Origin: Flavobacteriaceae bacterium MAR_2010_188
GTDB lineage: Bacteria; Bacteroidota; Bacteroidia; Flavobacteriales; Flavobacteriaceae
Length of the DNA stretch: 64,000 nt
Reading direction: 5' to 3'
NCBI GenBank assembly: GCA_900104375.1
Contig: LT629302.1
Coordinates: 1,178,001 to 1,242,000, forward strand
Positions within the stretch are counted from its first letter, which is position 1. Each line of letters opens with the position of its first letter. Below the pieces are notes generated by a model. The model had not been told where the DNA came from, ran no database searches, and saw only the letters and a program-made list of their open reading frames with translations. Made by a program: the position numbers and the translations under genes. Below are positions 55,176 through 64,000 of this stretch, in pieces.

Positions 55176-55958
55176 ATGATGAAATCTTCAAAAATTTCTA
55201 AAAAAGATTTAAAGGACTTTTTAGATGAAAAAGTCGAACAATACAATCATCCGGACTTTATTGAAACAGACCCAATCCAGATTCCACATCGATTTTCAAA
55301 AAAGGAAGATATTGAAATCGCTGGCTTTTTAACTGCAACCATCGCTTGGGGAAATAGAAAGAGCATTATCAACAATTCTCACCGAATGATGGATCTGCTA
55401 GGTAATGATCCTCACAGTTTTGTGGTGAATCATAGTGAAAAGGATTTAAAAGAACTTGAAAATTTTGTTCATCGAACATTTAATGGAACTGATTTCATTC
55501 AATTTATTCTTAGTTTAAAACATATCTACAGACAGCACGGCGGTTTAGAGCAGTTGTTTTCTAAATATGCGGAAGAGCAATCGCTTCAAAGATCTATTCA
55601 CATGTTCAAAAACCACTTTTTCGAAATCGAACATCTAGATAGGACCAAAAAACATGTTAGTGATCCGTTAAAGAATTCCGCCGCAAAAAGGATTAATATG
55701 TTTTTGAGATGGATGGTCAGGAAAGACCAAAATGGCGTTGATTTCGGGATTTGGGAAAAGATTTCTCCGCATCAACTTTCTTGTCCGCTTGATGTACATT
55801 CCGGAGGTATTGCACGTAAACTTGGCATTCTTAATCGTAAACAAAATGATGCCAAGGCTCTTGCCGAATTAGATTCAAAACTAAGAAAGTTAGATGCTGT
55901 AGATCCGGTTAAGTATGACTTTGCCTTGTTCGGCCTTGGTGCGTTTGAAAAGTTTTAA
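55176..55958 (+). CDS. TIGR02757/DUF2400 family protein
   Basis: Protein of 260 residues, all-helical. DPIQIPHRFSKKEDIEIAGF and TIAWGNRKSIINNSH early on, and HQLSCPLDVHSGGIARKLG near residue 205, mark the DUF2400 family. The last motif resembles a helix-hairpin-helix glycosylase-like region, though activity is unknown. It is soluble and without a signal peptide. Confidence 0.9.
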   Translation: MMKSSKISKKDLKDFLDEKVEQYNHPDFIETDPIQIPHRFSKKEDIEIAGFLTATIAWGNRKSIINNSHRMMDLLGNDPHSFVVNHSEKDLKELENFVHRTFNGTDFIQFILSLKHIYRQHGGLEQLFSKYAEEQSLQRSIHMFKNHFFEIEHLDRTKKHVSDPLKNSAAKRINMFLRWMVRKDQNGVDFGIWEKISPHQLSCPLDVHSGGIARKLGILNRKQNDAKALAELDSKLRKLDAVDPVKYDFALFGLGAFEKF

Positions 55959-56018
55959 CAATTGATATTCCACCGTATTATTTATCTTTAGTCAACTTTC
56001 AACTAAAATAATTATTCG

Positions 56019-57503
56019 ATGAAACAAATTACCCTTCTAATTTTTTTAATTAGCCTTATTTCTTTTGGTCAATCTCGCGAGATTCCAATCGATACTATGG
56101 TTATTACTACCCACAATACCACCGTAAAAGGGGTAAGTTTTACCTATACCGCAGAAACAGGAACACAGCCTGTTTGGGACGAAGAAGGAAAACCTATCGC
56201 GACACTTTTTTACACTTACTACACCCGCAACGGCATTAAGGATAGAGCTAGCCGTCCAATTATTTATTCCTTTAATGGTGGACCTGGATCGGCTTCTGTT
56301 TGGATGCACGTGGCCTATACCGGTCCTGTAATTTTAAATATAGATGACGAAGGCTATCCTATTCAACCTTATGGAGTTAAGACCAATCCATATTCTATTC
56401 TCGATGTGGCTGATATCGTATTTATAAATCCCGTCAATACCGCTTATTCTAGAATGATTCCGGATGCAGAAGGCAAAATGCCTGATAGAAAACAGTTTTT
56501 CGGAATAAACGAAGACATCAAATATCTTGCAGAATGGATGAACACATTTACCAGCAGAAAAAACCGCTGGGAATCGCCTAAATATATAATTGGCGAGAGC
56601 TATGGAGGTACCAGAGTAATGGGATTATCCTTAGAATTGCAGAATAGCCAATGGATGTATCTTAACGGTGTCATTATGGTTTCTCCTGCGGATTATAAAA
56701 CATTAATTTCTGATGGTTCTGTATCTTCTGGACTGAATCTACCATATTTCACCGCGGCGGCCTGGTATCATAAAATGTTACCAGCAGAACTTCAACAAAA
56801 GGATCTTTTGGAAATTTTACCTGAGTCGGAAGCCTATACAATAAATACACTAATCCCTGCTTTGGTAAAAGGTTGGACGATATCAGATTCTGAAAGACAA
56901 GAAATAGCGAAGAAAATGTCCTATTACTCAGGTCTTAGCGAAAAGGTAATCCTTCAACATAATCTCGATGTGCCAACGCAATTTTTCTGGAAAGAACTTC
57001 TTCGTGATAAGTCTGGACAAACTATTGGCCGACTAGATTCTAGATATACAGGATTTGATAAGATGTTGTCTGGCAATAGACCCGATTATAATGCTGAGAT
57101 CACTTCTTGGTTGCATTCTTTTACACCGGCTATTAACTATTATCTTAGAGAAAAACTAAACTTTAAGACAGACATAAAGTATAATATGTTCGGGCCTGTA
57201 CATCCTTGGAATAATGAAAACGATAATGTACGTGAAGATTTGCGCCAGGCGATGGCAGAAAATCCTTATTTACACGTATTGACGCAATCTGGCTATTACG
57301 ATGGTGCTACGACTTATTTTGCTGCAAAACATTCTCAGTGGCAAGCAGACCCAAGCGGAAGAATGAAAGATCGCTTTCATTTTGAAGGATACCGTAGTGG
57401 GCACATGATGTATTTGCGCCACGATGATTTAATTAAGGCTAACGAAGATTTAAGGGAATTTATTAAAGCATCCTCTTCTAACGGAAAAGCCGCGAAATAT
57501 TAA
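56019..57503 (+). CDS. Secreted S10-family serine carboxypeptidase
   Basis: Protein of 494 residues with signal peptide (about 1-19, ending FGQS). S10 alpha/beta hydrolase: SFNGGPGSASVWMH (oxyanion, about 85), catalytic Ser in IIGESYGGTRVMG (about 191), Asp in SGYYDGATTYFA and His in GYRSGHMMYLRHDD. It removes C-terminal residues from peptides, most likely in periplasm or outside. No type IX C-terminal signal is seen. A terminator follows. Confidence 0.93.
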   Translation: MKQITLLIFLISLISFGQSREIPIDTMVITTHNTTVKGVSFTYTAETGTQPVWDEEGKPIATLFYTYYTRNGIKDRASRPIIYSFNGGPGSASVWMHVAYTGPVILNIDDEGYPIQPYGVKTNPYSILDVADIVFINPVNTAYSRMIPDAEGKMPDRKQFFGINEDIKYLAEWMNTFTSRKNRWESPKYIIGESYGGTRVMGLSLELQNSQWMYLNGVIMVSPADYKTLISDGSVSSGLNLPYFTAAAWYHKMLPAELQQKDLLEILPESEAYTINTLIPALVKGWTISDSERQEIAKKMSYYSGLSEKVILQHNLDVPTQFFWKELLRDKSGQTIGRLDSRYTGFDKMLSGNRPDYNAEITSWLHSFTPAINYYLREKLNFKTDIKYNMFGPVHPWNNENDNVREDLRQAMAENPYLHVLTQSGYYDGATTYFAAKHSQWQADPSGRMKDRFHFEGYRSGHMMYLRHDDLIKANEDLREFIKASSSNGKAAKY

Positions 57504-57520
57504 TCACGGAAAATTTGAAT

Positions 57521-57550
57521 AAAAAAACCTGCTCACGAGCAGGTTTTTTT
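57521..57550. terminator. Bidirectional terminator, S10/M61 genes
   Basis: AACCTGCTC / GAGCAGGTT stem with a 2-nt loop, A-run before and T-run after, between the convergent S10 and M61 genes. Confidence 0.92.
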
Positions 57551-57551
57551 G

Positions 57552-59447
57552 TTATTTACTTATTGAAGATAGATTGAGCCAAGAATTTCTAATTCTAATC
57601 TGTTTTGGAGTGGCGTTTGGGTTTTCGGCAATCATCTGGTCTACCGTATAGGTTTTAGTCAAAGTATCTTTGATGATAATTTCTTCACCATTTCGCATTA
57701 GCGTTACTTCCACTTCGTTACCAGGTTTCCATTGGTACATTTCACCTAAAAATGTCTGGGCGTTTTCTGGAGTAATTACATTTCCATTTACCGCATAAAG
57801 AACATCATTTGCTTTAACTCCGTGGTCTGCCCAAAAGCTATTTTCACTAACATTTTCAGTAAATAAAATAGCGCGCTTATCTTGGTCTGCCTTAAATACA
57901 AAGTTATTGCTTGAGCGTATATAATTTGTTTCAACTTGACCCTCTTCAAAAAGAAGACCTACTTTATCCAAGAACACTTTATAATCAATTGGGGTAGTTC
58001 CTAATACATGGATGTCTAAAAAGTTCTTCACACTTGGGTAAGTCATATCCCCTATTTCATTTAAGATATTATCATCTTCAAAAGGTTTATTCTCTCCATA
58101 TTTATTTGAAAGTTCTTTCATCAATGACAACATACTTCTCTCGCCATTGCTTTCTTCTCTCATTAAAATATCAATACACATCCCAATAAGTGCTCCTTTT
58201 TGGTAGACATTGTAGTAATTTGAAGCATATGGTTCTACAATAATATTTTCGCTCATTTTGGTGAAGCTCATAGAATCATCCATCCTTTTTGAGGTGTTGA
58301 TTTTATCCATCATGGTTGCATAAAACTGCTCCGGAGTCTTCTGCCCTTCATAAACCTGAAAATGCTGTGCGAAATATTCGGTTACACCTTCGTACATCCA
58401 AAGATGTTTAGAGAATGTTGGCTGATCATAATCAAAATAATGTACATCTTCAGAATGAACCGATAATGGGCTCACAATATGAAAGAATTCATGTGAAACA
58501 ACATCTACCATAGATTCGGCTAGACTCTCTTTAGAAGAAGCTTCGCGCAACACTACCACGGTCGATTTTTGATGCTCTAATGCGCCAAAACCTGTTGGTC
58601 CGTCCGCTCTGTTATCAGCTAAATAAAGGTAAATATCGTATCTCGGCGTACTATCTAAATCCCCTAAATAAGCCTTTTGGCCTTGCATCATTGCGTAAAT
58701 AGTTTCTTTTAGGCTGTTGGCAGTATGCACTTTATTTGGTGAATACACACTCAATACAATTTTAATATTGCCGACCATAAATTCTTCGACATCAAGATTT
58801 CCGTACATCATAGGATTATCGGTGATATCGAAATATCTTGGAGCGAAATAAGTGATTGTAGTTTTAGAACCATCTTCAGAAGTTACAGAAGAAGAATGCT
58901 CTAATGCAGACGAATTTTTAAAATTACTTGGGGAAGTCACCTCAAGACTGTATTGACTATTTTTTAAAGAATCAAAATAGCCGATAAACCCGTGAAGGTT
59001 TAACAGATAATTTACTGGTTCTATATTGGTTCCGGCCGGAGAAAATGGTACAGTTTCGCTGGAGCCTTCAACATCAAAAGAATCATTAACCAAATAAGTG
59101 ATTTTATCTAAGTCCTTAGCGTTATTAATAATCCAAGAATTATTATCGGATTTAACCACCGCCATTTCTTTACCATTATAATCGATTGCCTTAAGATTCT
59201 CTACAAAGATTCCGAAGTCACTTACCGCATAAGTACCTTGCACAACTCTCGGCAAATGGTAGATTACTTTATCTACCGTGAATCTTCCGGGGTTTATAGT
59301 TACAGGAACTTTATCGTTTGTAGTTTGAGTTAAATCAATGGAGCTAACAATGGGATTAGATACGGCTAAATCATTTGTAGAGCTCTTGCTGGGGCCACAA
59401 GAGGCAAGTAAAATTGAAAGAGAAAAAAGTGCAGTTAAATTTTTCAT
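57552..59447 (-). CDS. M61-family aminopeptidase lipoprotein with PDZ domain
   Basis: Protein of 631 residues; lipoprotein signal MKNLTALFSLSILLASC with Cys17. An N-terminal beta domain (about 35-200), the M61 peptidase domain with zinc motif HEFFH in VVSHEFFHIVSP (about 315) and YEGVTEYFAQ (third ligand Glu), then a PDZ domain (about 500-600; ENSFWADHGVKANDVLYAVNG). This is the glycyl-aminopeptidase-like architecture. It is anchored to the membrane, probably facing the periplasm or outer surface. Confidence 0.93.
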   Translation of the reverse strand: MKNLTALFSLSILLASCGPSKSSTNDLAVSNPIVSSIDLTQTTNDKVPVTINPGRFTVDKVIYHLPRVVQGTYAVSDFGIFVENLKAIDYNGKEMAVVKSDNNSWIINNAKDLDKITYLVNDSFDVEGSSETVPFSPAGTNIEPVNYLLNLHGFIGYFDSLKNSQYSLEVTSPSNFKNSSALEHSSSVTSEDGSKTTITYFAPRYFDITDNPMMYGNLDVEEFMVGNIKIVLSVYSPNKVHTANSLKETIYAMMQGQKAYLGDLDSTPRYDIYLYLADNRADGPTGFGALEHQKSTVVVLREASSKESLAESMVDVVSHEFFHIVSPLSVHSEDVHYFDYDQPTFSKHLWMYEGVTEYFAQHFQVYEGQKTPEQFYATMMDKINTSKRMDDSMSFTKMSENIIVEPYASNYYNVYQKGALIGMCIDILMREESNGERSMLSLMKELSNKYGENKPFEDDNILNEIGDMTYPSVKNFLDIHVLGTTPIDYKVFLDKVGLLFEEGQVETNYIRSSNNFVFKADQDKRAILFTENVSENSFWADHGVKANDVLYAVNGNVITPENAQTFLGEMYQWKPGNEVEVTLMRNGEEIIIKDTLTKTYTVDQMIAENPNATPKQIRIRNSWLNLSSISK

Positions 59448-59515
59448 TAGTGGTTTTATTACATTTCTTTAATTACTCAGAAATGAATTTTGTTACAATT
59501 ATTAATATTTCGGGA

Positions 59516-59543
59516 CGGTTTTAAAAAACCGACTGCAAAACTA
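59516..59543 (-). promoter_or_regulatory. M61 promoter with a palindrome at the transcript start
   Basis: TAGTTTTG on the minus strand (59543-59536) matches TAnnTTTG, and CGGTTTTAAAAAACCG (59516-59531), a 16-bp palindrome with a 2-nt centre, covers the predicted start site. The M61 leader would be about 80 nt. The palindrome may be an operator or a 5' mRNA hairpin. Confidence 0.45.
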
Positions 59544-59599
59544 CGATTCCTCTTGGTTATCTTACGTGAACTTTTTGTTAAAAGAATAGCGCACATAAA

Positions 59600-60610
59600 T
59601 TGAAGCAAACACCATTAGTCAGCATTATTACTCCATTTAAGGACACAGAAAAATTTATATCTGAATGCCTTGAATCCATTTTGGCGCAAACCTATAAGAA
59701 TTGGGAGCTTTTATGCGTAAACGACCATTCTACGGATGCATCTAACCAAATCGTAAAAGACTTCAGCGTTAGGGATAAACGGATTAAACTCTTTCAAAAT
59801 ATTGGAGACGGACTTATCCCTGGGATAAGGGTGGGCTATAAACATGCAAATGGAGAATTGATTACTAGAATGGATAGTGACGATATTATGTCTCCAGTTA
59901 GGCTAGAGAACATGAGTCAAGATTTATTAAAGAGCGGCAAAGGTTATGTCGCTCTGGGTAAAGTGAAATATTTTAGCGAAGATGGTGTGAATGATGGGTA
60001 TTTAAAATATGAAAAATGGTTGAATTCCTTAACATCCAAGGGTTCTAACTTTTCTGAAATTTATAAAGAATGCGTTATTCCTTCCCCCTGTTGGATGATG
60101 TTTCGAGAAGATTTTGAAACTTGCGGTAGATTTGATCCTGACCTATATCCGGAAGATTATGATTTGGCCTTCAGGATTTACAAGAATAAAATGAAATGTA
60201 TTCCTTCTAACTCAATACTTCATTATTGGCGCGATCACCAACAACGATCGTCTAGAACTCTGCAACACTATGCAGATAATTATTTTTTGGATATTAAATA
60301 CACGAATTTTATAGAACTTGATTATGACGAATCTAGAATACTGACACTTTGGGGCGCCGGTAAAAAAGGAAAAACAATTGCAAAAAAGCTCATTGACGAT
60401 AACATTCCTTTTTATTGGCTTTGCGATAATCCAAGAAAAATCGGGAAAGATATATACGGTAAAGTGTTGCTAAACTATAAGGAATTGGAGAAAATGAAAA
60501 AGCCACAGAGTATCGTAATGGTTGCCAATAAAAAATCGCAGAGTGAAATCACGGATTATTTTAAAATCCAGACTATGCGCCCAATGACCGATTATTTCTT
60601 TTTCTGTTAA
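59600..60610 (+). CDS. Family 2 glycosyltransferase with C-terminal Rossmann-like extension
   Basis: Protein of 336 residues from a TTG start, as no ATG lies near the expected N-terminus MKQTPLVSIITPF. The GT-A domain has VSIITPFKD, VNDHSTD and RMDSDDIMS with the DxD metal motif; PEDYDLAFRIY follows. A C-terminal part (about 250-336) begins TLWGAGKKGKTIAKKL, a nucleotide-binding-like GxGxxG. The donor and acceptor are unknown. It is a lone glycosyltransferase, not beside a glycan locus. Confidence 0.88.
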   Translation: MKQTPLVSIITPFKDTEKFISECLESILAQTYKNWELLCVNDHSTDASNQIVKDFSVRDKRIKLFQNIGDGLIPGIRVGYKHANGELITRMDSDDIMSPVRLENMSQDLLKSGKGYVALGKVKYFSEDGVNDGYLKYEKWLNSLTSKGSNFSEIYKECVIPSPCWMMFREDFETCGRFDPDLYPEDYDLAFRIYKNKMKCIPSNSILHYWRDHQQRSSRTLQHYADNYFLDIKYTNFIELDYDESRILTLWGAGKKGKTIAKKLIDDNIPFYWLCDNPRKIGKDIYGKVLLNYKELEKMKKPQSIVMVANKKSQSEITDYFKIQTMRPMTDYFFFC

Positions 60611-60650
60611 GATTTTTAAAACCACTTACATCAATTCCTATTGCATTCTC

Positions 60651-60658
60651 TATATTTG
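60651..60658 (+). promoter_or_regulatory. -7 box for the BatA-domain gene
   Basis: TATATTTG matches TAnnTTTG, 34 bp before the ATG at 60693. Confidence 0.5.
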
Positions 60659-60692
60659 AAAGCATCTAATGAGAATGATAAATTAACAATTA

Positions 60693-62618
60693 ATGCAGTT
60701 TAAACATCCGGAACTACTATACGCGCTTTTTCTGCTTATCATTCCCATAATTGTTCACCTTTTTCAACTTAGACGCTTTCAAAAAACCGAATTTACCAAC
60801 GTAAAGTTTCTTAAAAGTCTAACGCTTCAAACCAGGAGAAGTTCTCAGCTTAAAAAGTGGTTAACCTTACTTACGAGGATGCTACTAATGGCTTGTATTA
60901 TTTTCGCGTTTGCTCAGCCATATTTTTCGAAAACCAATAATTTCAATACTAAGAACGAAACTGTTATCTATCTAGATAATTCCTTTAGTATGCAAGCAAT
61001 TGGGGAAAACGGAACGCTTCTAAATCATGCCATACAAGACATTATAGAATATGTAGATGAAGATGAGCCGATAACCATTTTTACTAATAACAAAAAGTTT
61101 ACTAATACCTCCTTAAAAGCGGTTAAAAATGAATTGATTCGGTTGCCATATACTGCCGACCAACTGTCTTTAAAATCCGTGATGATCATAGGAAAAGCGG
61201 CGTTTAGCGATGATGGAAGTAGCATTAAGAATTTGGTGATGATTTCTGATTTCCAGAGGAATGGAATTGAAAGTATCCCTGCGGTCGACACGACCTACAG
61301 AACAAGATTGGTTCAACTTAAACCAGAAAATAAATCCAACGTTGCTATTGATTCAGTTTATATTTCCGATAGGAAAGCTGAAAACATAGAGCTTACCGTA
61401 AAACTTTCTAATTATGGGCAATCGATAACTGACCTGCCAGTATCCCTATATAATGACGACAAATTGGTGGCGAAGAGTTCTTTAGACATAACCGATACGG
61501 CTGAAACTACCTTTGTTATTGCGGCAAATGAAATGTTTAATGGAACTATTTCCATTGAAGAACCGAATCTTCTTTATGACAATTCATTGTTTTTCAACAT
61601 TGATAATACCGCCAAGATTAAGGTGATGGCAGTGAACCAAGATGATGAAACATTCCTTAGAAAAATATATACCGAGGATGAATTTGAATATGTTTCATTC
61701 AATTCTAACGCTCTTAACTTTAAGGGCATTTCCGAACAAAATCTGATCATACTAAACTCGGTTGAAGATGTAACAATCGCATTAAATACTGCAGTACAAT
61801 CCTTTGCAAATGACGGCGGAACGGTTTTATTTATTCCTTCAAATAGTGGTTCTCTAGCATCTTATAATCAATTATTTACAAGATTCAATGCCTCAGCATT
61901 TGACTCCATCGCTAATAATGAAAAAAGGATTACAACCATTAATTTTTCTCATCCATTATTATTAAATGTTTTTGATAAAAAAGTTACGAATTTTCAATAC
62001 CCAAAGGTCAATTCATATTTCAATTATTCAAGTTTAAGCGGATCCCCAATTTTGAGCTTTGAAGACGGTAGTCCGTTCTTGACCCAAAATGGAAACCTTT
62101 ATAGATTTACAGCTTCGATTAACGAGACAAATTCCAACTTTAAAAATTCACCTTTAATTGTACCTGTATTATACAACATCGGAACACAAAGTTTAAGAAT
62201 TTCTAATCTTTATTATACCATTGGCAAAGAACAGCAGATTGATGTTGATGTAAATCTTTCCCAAGACGAAATTTTAAGTCTTCAAGAACTAGAAAATACT
62301 GTAATCCCTTTACAACAAACATATAGCAATAAAGTACGGATTACTACCGATGAATTTCCGGAACAGGCTGGAGTCGTTTCGATAAAAAATAAAGAGGAAA
62401 CCATTAAGAACGTCAGCTTCAATTACGATAGAAAAGAAAGCAATCTTATTTATCACAATTTAGACGAGATCGAATCTTATGAGGTCAGCGATTCCGTTGC
62501 CAATGCTATCGCAGACATAAAAAACGTTACAAATGTGGACGAGCTATGGAAATGGTTTGTTATTTTTGCCCTGATATTTTTATTCACAGAAATGCTTTTA
62601 CTAAAATATCTTAAATGA
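60693..62618 (+). CDS. BatA-domain / VWA-like membrane protein
   Basis: Protein of 641 residues. The N-terminal BatA region (about 1-80) starts MQFKHPELLYALFLLIIPII and has two membrane helices (about 5-22 and 58-75). A VWA-like region follows with MIDAS motif DNSFS after VIYL (about residue 95). A beta-rich middle and a C-terminal helix (about 620-637) end the protein. It resembles the protein at 4.5-6.6 kb. Function is unknown. Its stop overlaps the next start by 4 bp, so translation is coupled to the dihydroorotase-like gene. Confidence 0.85.
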   Translation: MQFKHPELLYALFLLIIPIIVHLFQLRRFQKTEFTNVKFLKSLTLQTRRSSQLKKWLTLLTRMLLMACIIFAFAQPYFSKTNNFNTKNETVIYLDNSFSMQAIGENGTLLNHAIQDIIEYVDEDEPITIFTNNKKFTNTSLKAVKNELIRLPYTADQLSLKSVMIIGKAAFSDDGSSIKNLVMISDFQRNGIESIPAVDTTYRTRLVQLKPENKSNVAIDSVYISDRKAENIELTVKLSNYGQSITDLPVSLYNDDKLVAKSSLDITDTAETTFVIAANEMFNGTISIEEPNLLYDNSLFFNIDNTAKIKVMAVNQDDETFLRKIYTEDEFEYVSFNSNALNFKGISEQNLIILNSVEDVTIALNTAVQSFANDGGTVLFIPSNSGSLASYNQLFTRFNASAFDSIANNEKRITTINFSHPLLLNVFDKKVTNFQYPKVNSYFNYSSLSGSPILSFEDGSPFLTQNGNLYRFTASINETNSNFKNSPLIVPVLYNIGTQSLRISNLYYTIGKEQQIDVDVNLSQDEILSLQELENTVIPLQQTYSNKVRITTDEFPEQAGVVSIKNKEETIKNVSFNYDRKESNLIYHNLDEIESYEVSDSVANAIADIKNVTNVDELWKWFVIFALIFLFTEMLLLKYLK

Positions 62619-63871
62619 ACGTACTGATAAAATCCGCCACCATCGTTGATGCAGCAAGCGAATTTAATAAGCAGGTCGTAGATATTTTAATTGAAAAAGG
62701 GAAAATCTCTAAAATTTCCCAATCCATTCCAAACCCTAAAAATTATAAAGAAGTAGCTCTAGAAAACCTGCACGTTTCTCAAGGTTGGTTTGACAGTAGC
62801 GTTAGTTTTGGGGAACCTGGCTTTGAAGAGCGTGAAACCATTGAAAACGGTTTAAAAACCGCGGCCCTTTCTGGTTATACAACAGTTGCTCTTAATCCTA
62901 ATACCGATCCGGTAATAGATTCTCAGGCAGATATTAGGTTTGTAAAATCCCAGTCCAACGGAAATGCCGTAAATCTTGAGCCTATCGGGTCCTTAACCGT
63001 TAAGTCGGAAGGAAAGGATTTGGGAGAGTTATTCGACATGAAAGCTTCTGGTGCCATTGCTTATTATGATTATAAAGCTCCGATAGTAAATGCTAATTTG
63101 ATGAAGTTGGCTTTACAGTATACTTCAGGTTTTGACGGATTAGTAATCGTGTTTCCACAGGATAAAGAAATTGCCAATAAAGGGGTAATGAATGAAGAAC
63201 ACACCAGCACGCAGCTGGGACTTAGAGGAATCCCTTCTTTGGCTGAAGAACTTCATATTATACGAGATTTATTTCTTCTAGAATACGCTGGAGGTAAATT
63301 GCATATTTCGACTATTTCAACTAAAACGTCTGTGGATTTGATTAGAGACGCGAAAGCTAAAAACTTAAATGTTAGTTGTAGCGTTGCCGTTCATAATTTA
63401 TTTATGACCGATGACAAATTGAATTCATTCGATACAAAATATAAAGTCTCTCCTCCTTTAAGAACAGAATTGGATAGACTTGCGCTTATTGAAGGTATTA
63501 AGGACGGGACTATAGATATGGTAACATCTGATCATAATCCTTTAGATATTGAAAGAAAAAAATTAGAGTTCGAGCGAGCCGACTTTGGAACCATAGGACT
63601 AGAATCTTCTTTCGGTGCTTTGAATTCTATTTTCACCTTAAAAAAATCGATTGACGTTCTAACACGAGGCAAAAAACGCTTCGGACTTAATTCTAACCCA
63701 GTTAATGTAGGTAATACGGCGGAGTTGACATTTTTCAACCCAAAGAAAACAAGCGAATTTAAACTTGAAAATATCTTCTCAACTTCTAAAAATTCTATTT
63801 TCGAAGGTGAAAAACTCAAAGGAATGGCGTACGGAATCTATTCTAACGGTCAACTTGTAATACAGAAATAA
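62615..63871 (+). CDS. Dihydroorotase-like protein lacking the metal ligands
   Basis: Protein of 418 residues with the amidohydrolase barrel of dihydroorotase: NVLIKSATIVDAAS, EPGFEERETI, GYTTVALNPNTDP and SDHNPLDIERK, FGTIGLES. However, the first metal motif DxHxHxREPG reads DSSVSFGEPG (D60, S62, S64, G66), so both His are replaced by Ser, and the later HAED-type His is absent (FPQDKEI). Catalysis as a dihydroorotase is not expected. It may have a structural role, for example with an aspartate transcarbamoylase. Its start overlaps the previous stop by 4 bp. Confidence 0.85.
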   Translation: MNVLIKSATIVDAASEFNKQVVDILIEKGKISKISQSIPNPKNYKEVALENLHVSQGWFDSSVSFGEPGFEERETIENGLKTAALSGYTTVALNPNTDPVIDSQADIRFVKSQSNGNAVNLEPIGSLTVKSEGKDLGELFDMKASGAIAYYDYKAPIVNANLMKLALQYTSGFDGLVIVFPQDKEIANKGVMNEEHTSTQLGLRGIPSLAEELHIIRDLFLLEYAGGKLHISTISTKTSVDLIRDAKAKNLNVSCSVAVHNLFMTDDKLNSFDTKYKVSPPLRTELDRLALIEGIKDGTIDMVTSDHNPLDIERKKLEFERADFGTIGLESSFGALNSIFTLKKSIDVLTRGKKRFGLNSNPVNVGNTAELTFFNPKKTSEFKLENIFSTSKNSIFEGEKLKGMAYGIYSNGQLVIQK

Positions 63872-63876
63872 AGATT

Positions 63877-64000
63877 ATGGACGGAATCGATGAAGGACGA
63901 GGTCTTTCCATAGTCGCTTATATTACGATATTTGGTTCTATTGTTTCAATCTTCATGAACATCGAAAAAAAGAATCCATTTATTGCATTTCATACTCGAC
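63877..64000 (+). CDS. Start of a membrane protein, cut by window edge
   Basis: An ORF begins 5 bp after the dihydroorotase-like gene: MDGIDEGRGLSIVAYITIFG and a hydrophobic segment up to about residue 27, then a charged turn (NIEKKNPFIAFHTR). The frame is open to the window end. It looks like the first helices of a small multi-span membrane protein of the DUF4870-like kind, but only 41 residues are visible. Confidence 0.6.
   Translation, partial: MDGIDEGRGLSIVAYITIFGSIVSIFMNIEKKNPFIAFHTR

Noticed and set aside
1-64000. CRISPR arrays, prophage or integrated elements
   Set aside because: No regularly spaced repeats, integrase or phage structural genes were found; gene content is mostly core metabolism.

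Overview
The window comes from a member of the Bacteroidota, most likely a marine-type Flavobacteriaceae. The DNA is AT-rich, genes lack Shine-Dalgarno sequences, and many genes are preceded by the Bacteroidota -7 element TAnnTTTG, often only 6-30 nt before the start codon. Typical gene content points the same way: an LpxC-FabZ fusion, the type IX secretion regulator PorX, TonB-dependent receptors with N-terminal carboxypeptidase-regulatory domains, a DUF5916/CBM9 outer-membrane protein, and M61 and S10 peptidases. No rRNA, tRNA, CRISPR array, prophage or intact insertion sequence was seen.

Layout. 1-3.7 kb: histidine operon on the minus strand (hisG-hisD-hisC-hisB', the last cut by the window edge), preceded by an 18-residue leader peptide with four His codons and an intrinsic terminator, i.e. 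a transcription attenuator. 3.7-8.3 kb: SPFH protein, a VWA-like membrane protein, fabG and sucD. 8.3-13.5 kb: lipid A operon lpxD, lpxC-fabZ, lpxA, efp, a second lpxD-like gene and an NTF2-like gene. 13.7-19.7 kb: HD phosphohydrolase divergent from porX, then tsaE, a small secreted protein overlapping a membrane protein, an alanine dehydrogenase and a DUF4258-like protein. 19.8-22.8 kb: a three-gene glycan cassette (initiating sugar-phosphate transferase, aminotransferase, dehydratase). 22.8-28.2 kb: proline dehydrogenase, aroB, DinB, an Lrp-type regulator, an M14 peptidase and a divergent HTH regulator with repeated operator-like sites. 28.2-35.8 kb: lipoprotein, TerC, topoisomerase IV (parE, a wedged membrane-protein gene, parC) and ychF.

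35.9-41.6 kb: carboxypeptidase-regulatory protein, a 646-bp non-coding stretch with structured DNA and a minus-strand terminator, a TonB-dependent receptor and a methyltransferase. 41.6-46 kb: ferredoxin, acyl-CoA reductase, serC, serA and a DUF937 protein. 46.1-49.6 kb: DUF6146 lipoprotein, DUF6787 membrane protein, a His/Cys-rich small protein and a TonB-dependent receptor that may act together in metal uptake. 49.7-64 kb: small membrane protein, folE, DUF5916 protein, LolD-type ATPase, ChrA, DUF2400 protein, S10 carboxypeptidase, M61 peptidase, glycosyltransferase, BatA-type VWA protein, a dihydroorotase-like protein that has lost its metal ligands, and the start of a membrane protein.

The most interesting items are not large new systems but regulatory ones: the his attenuator, a second pair of mutually exclusive hairpins between hisG and hisD, a repeated TGTAAACAA element that overlaps both divergent -7 boxes at the HTH/M14 locus, and the structured non-coding region at 37.4-38.0 kb. 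All functional calls rest on reading sequence and recalled family knowledge; no database search was run.
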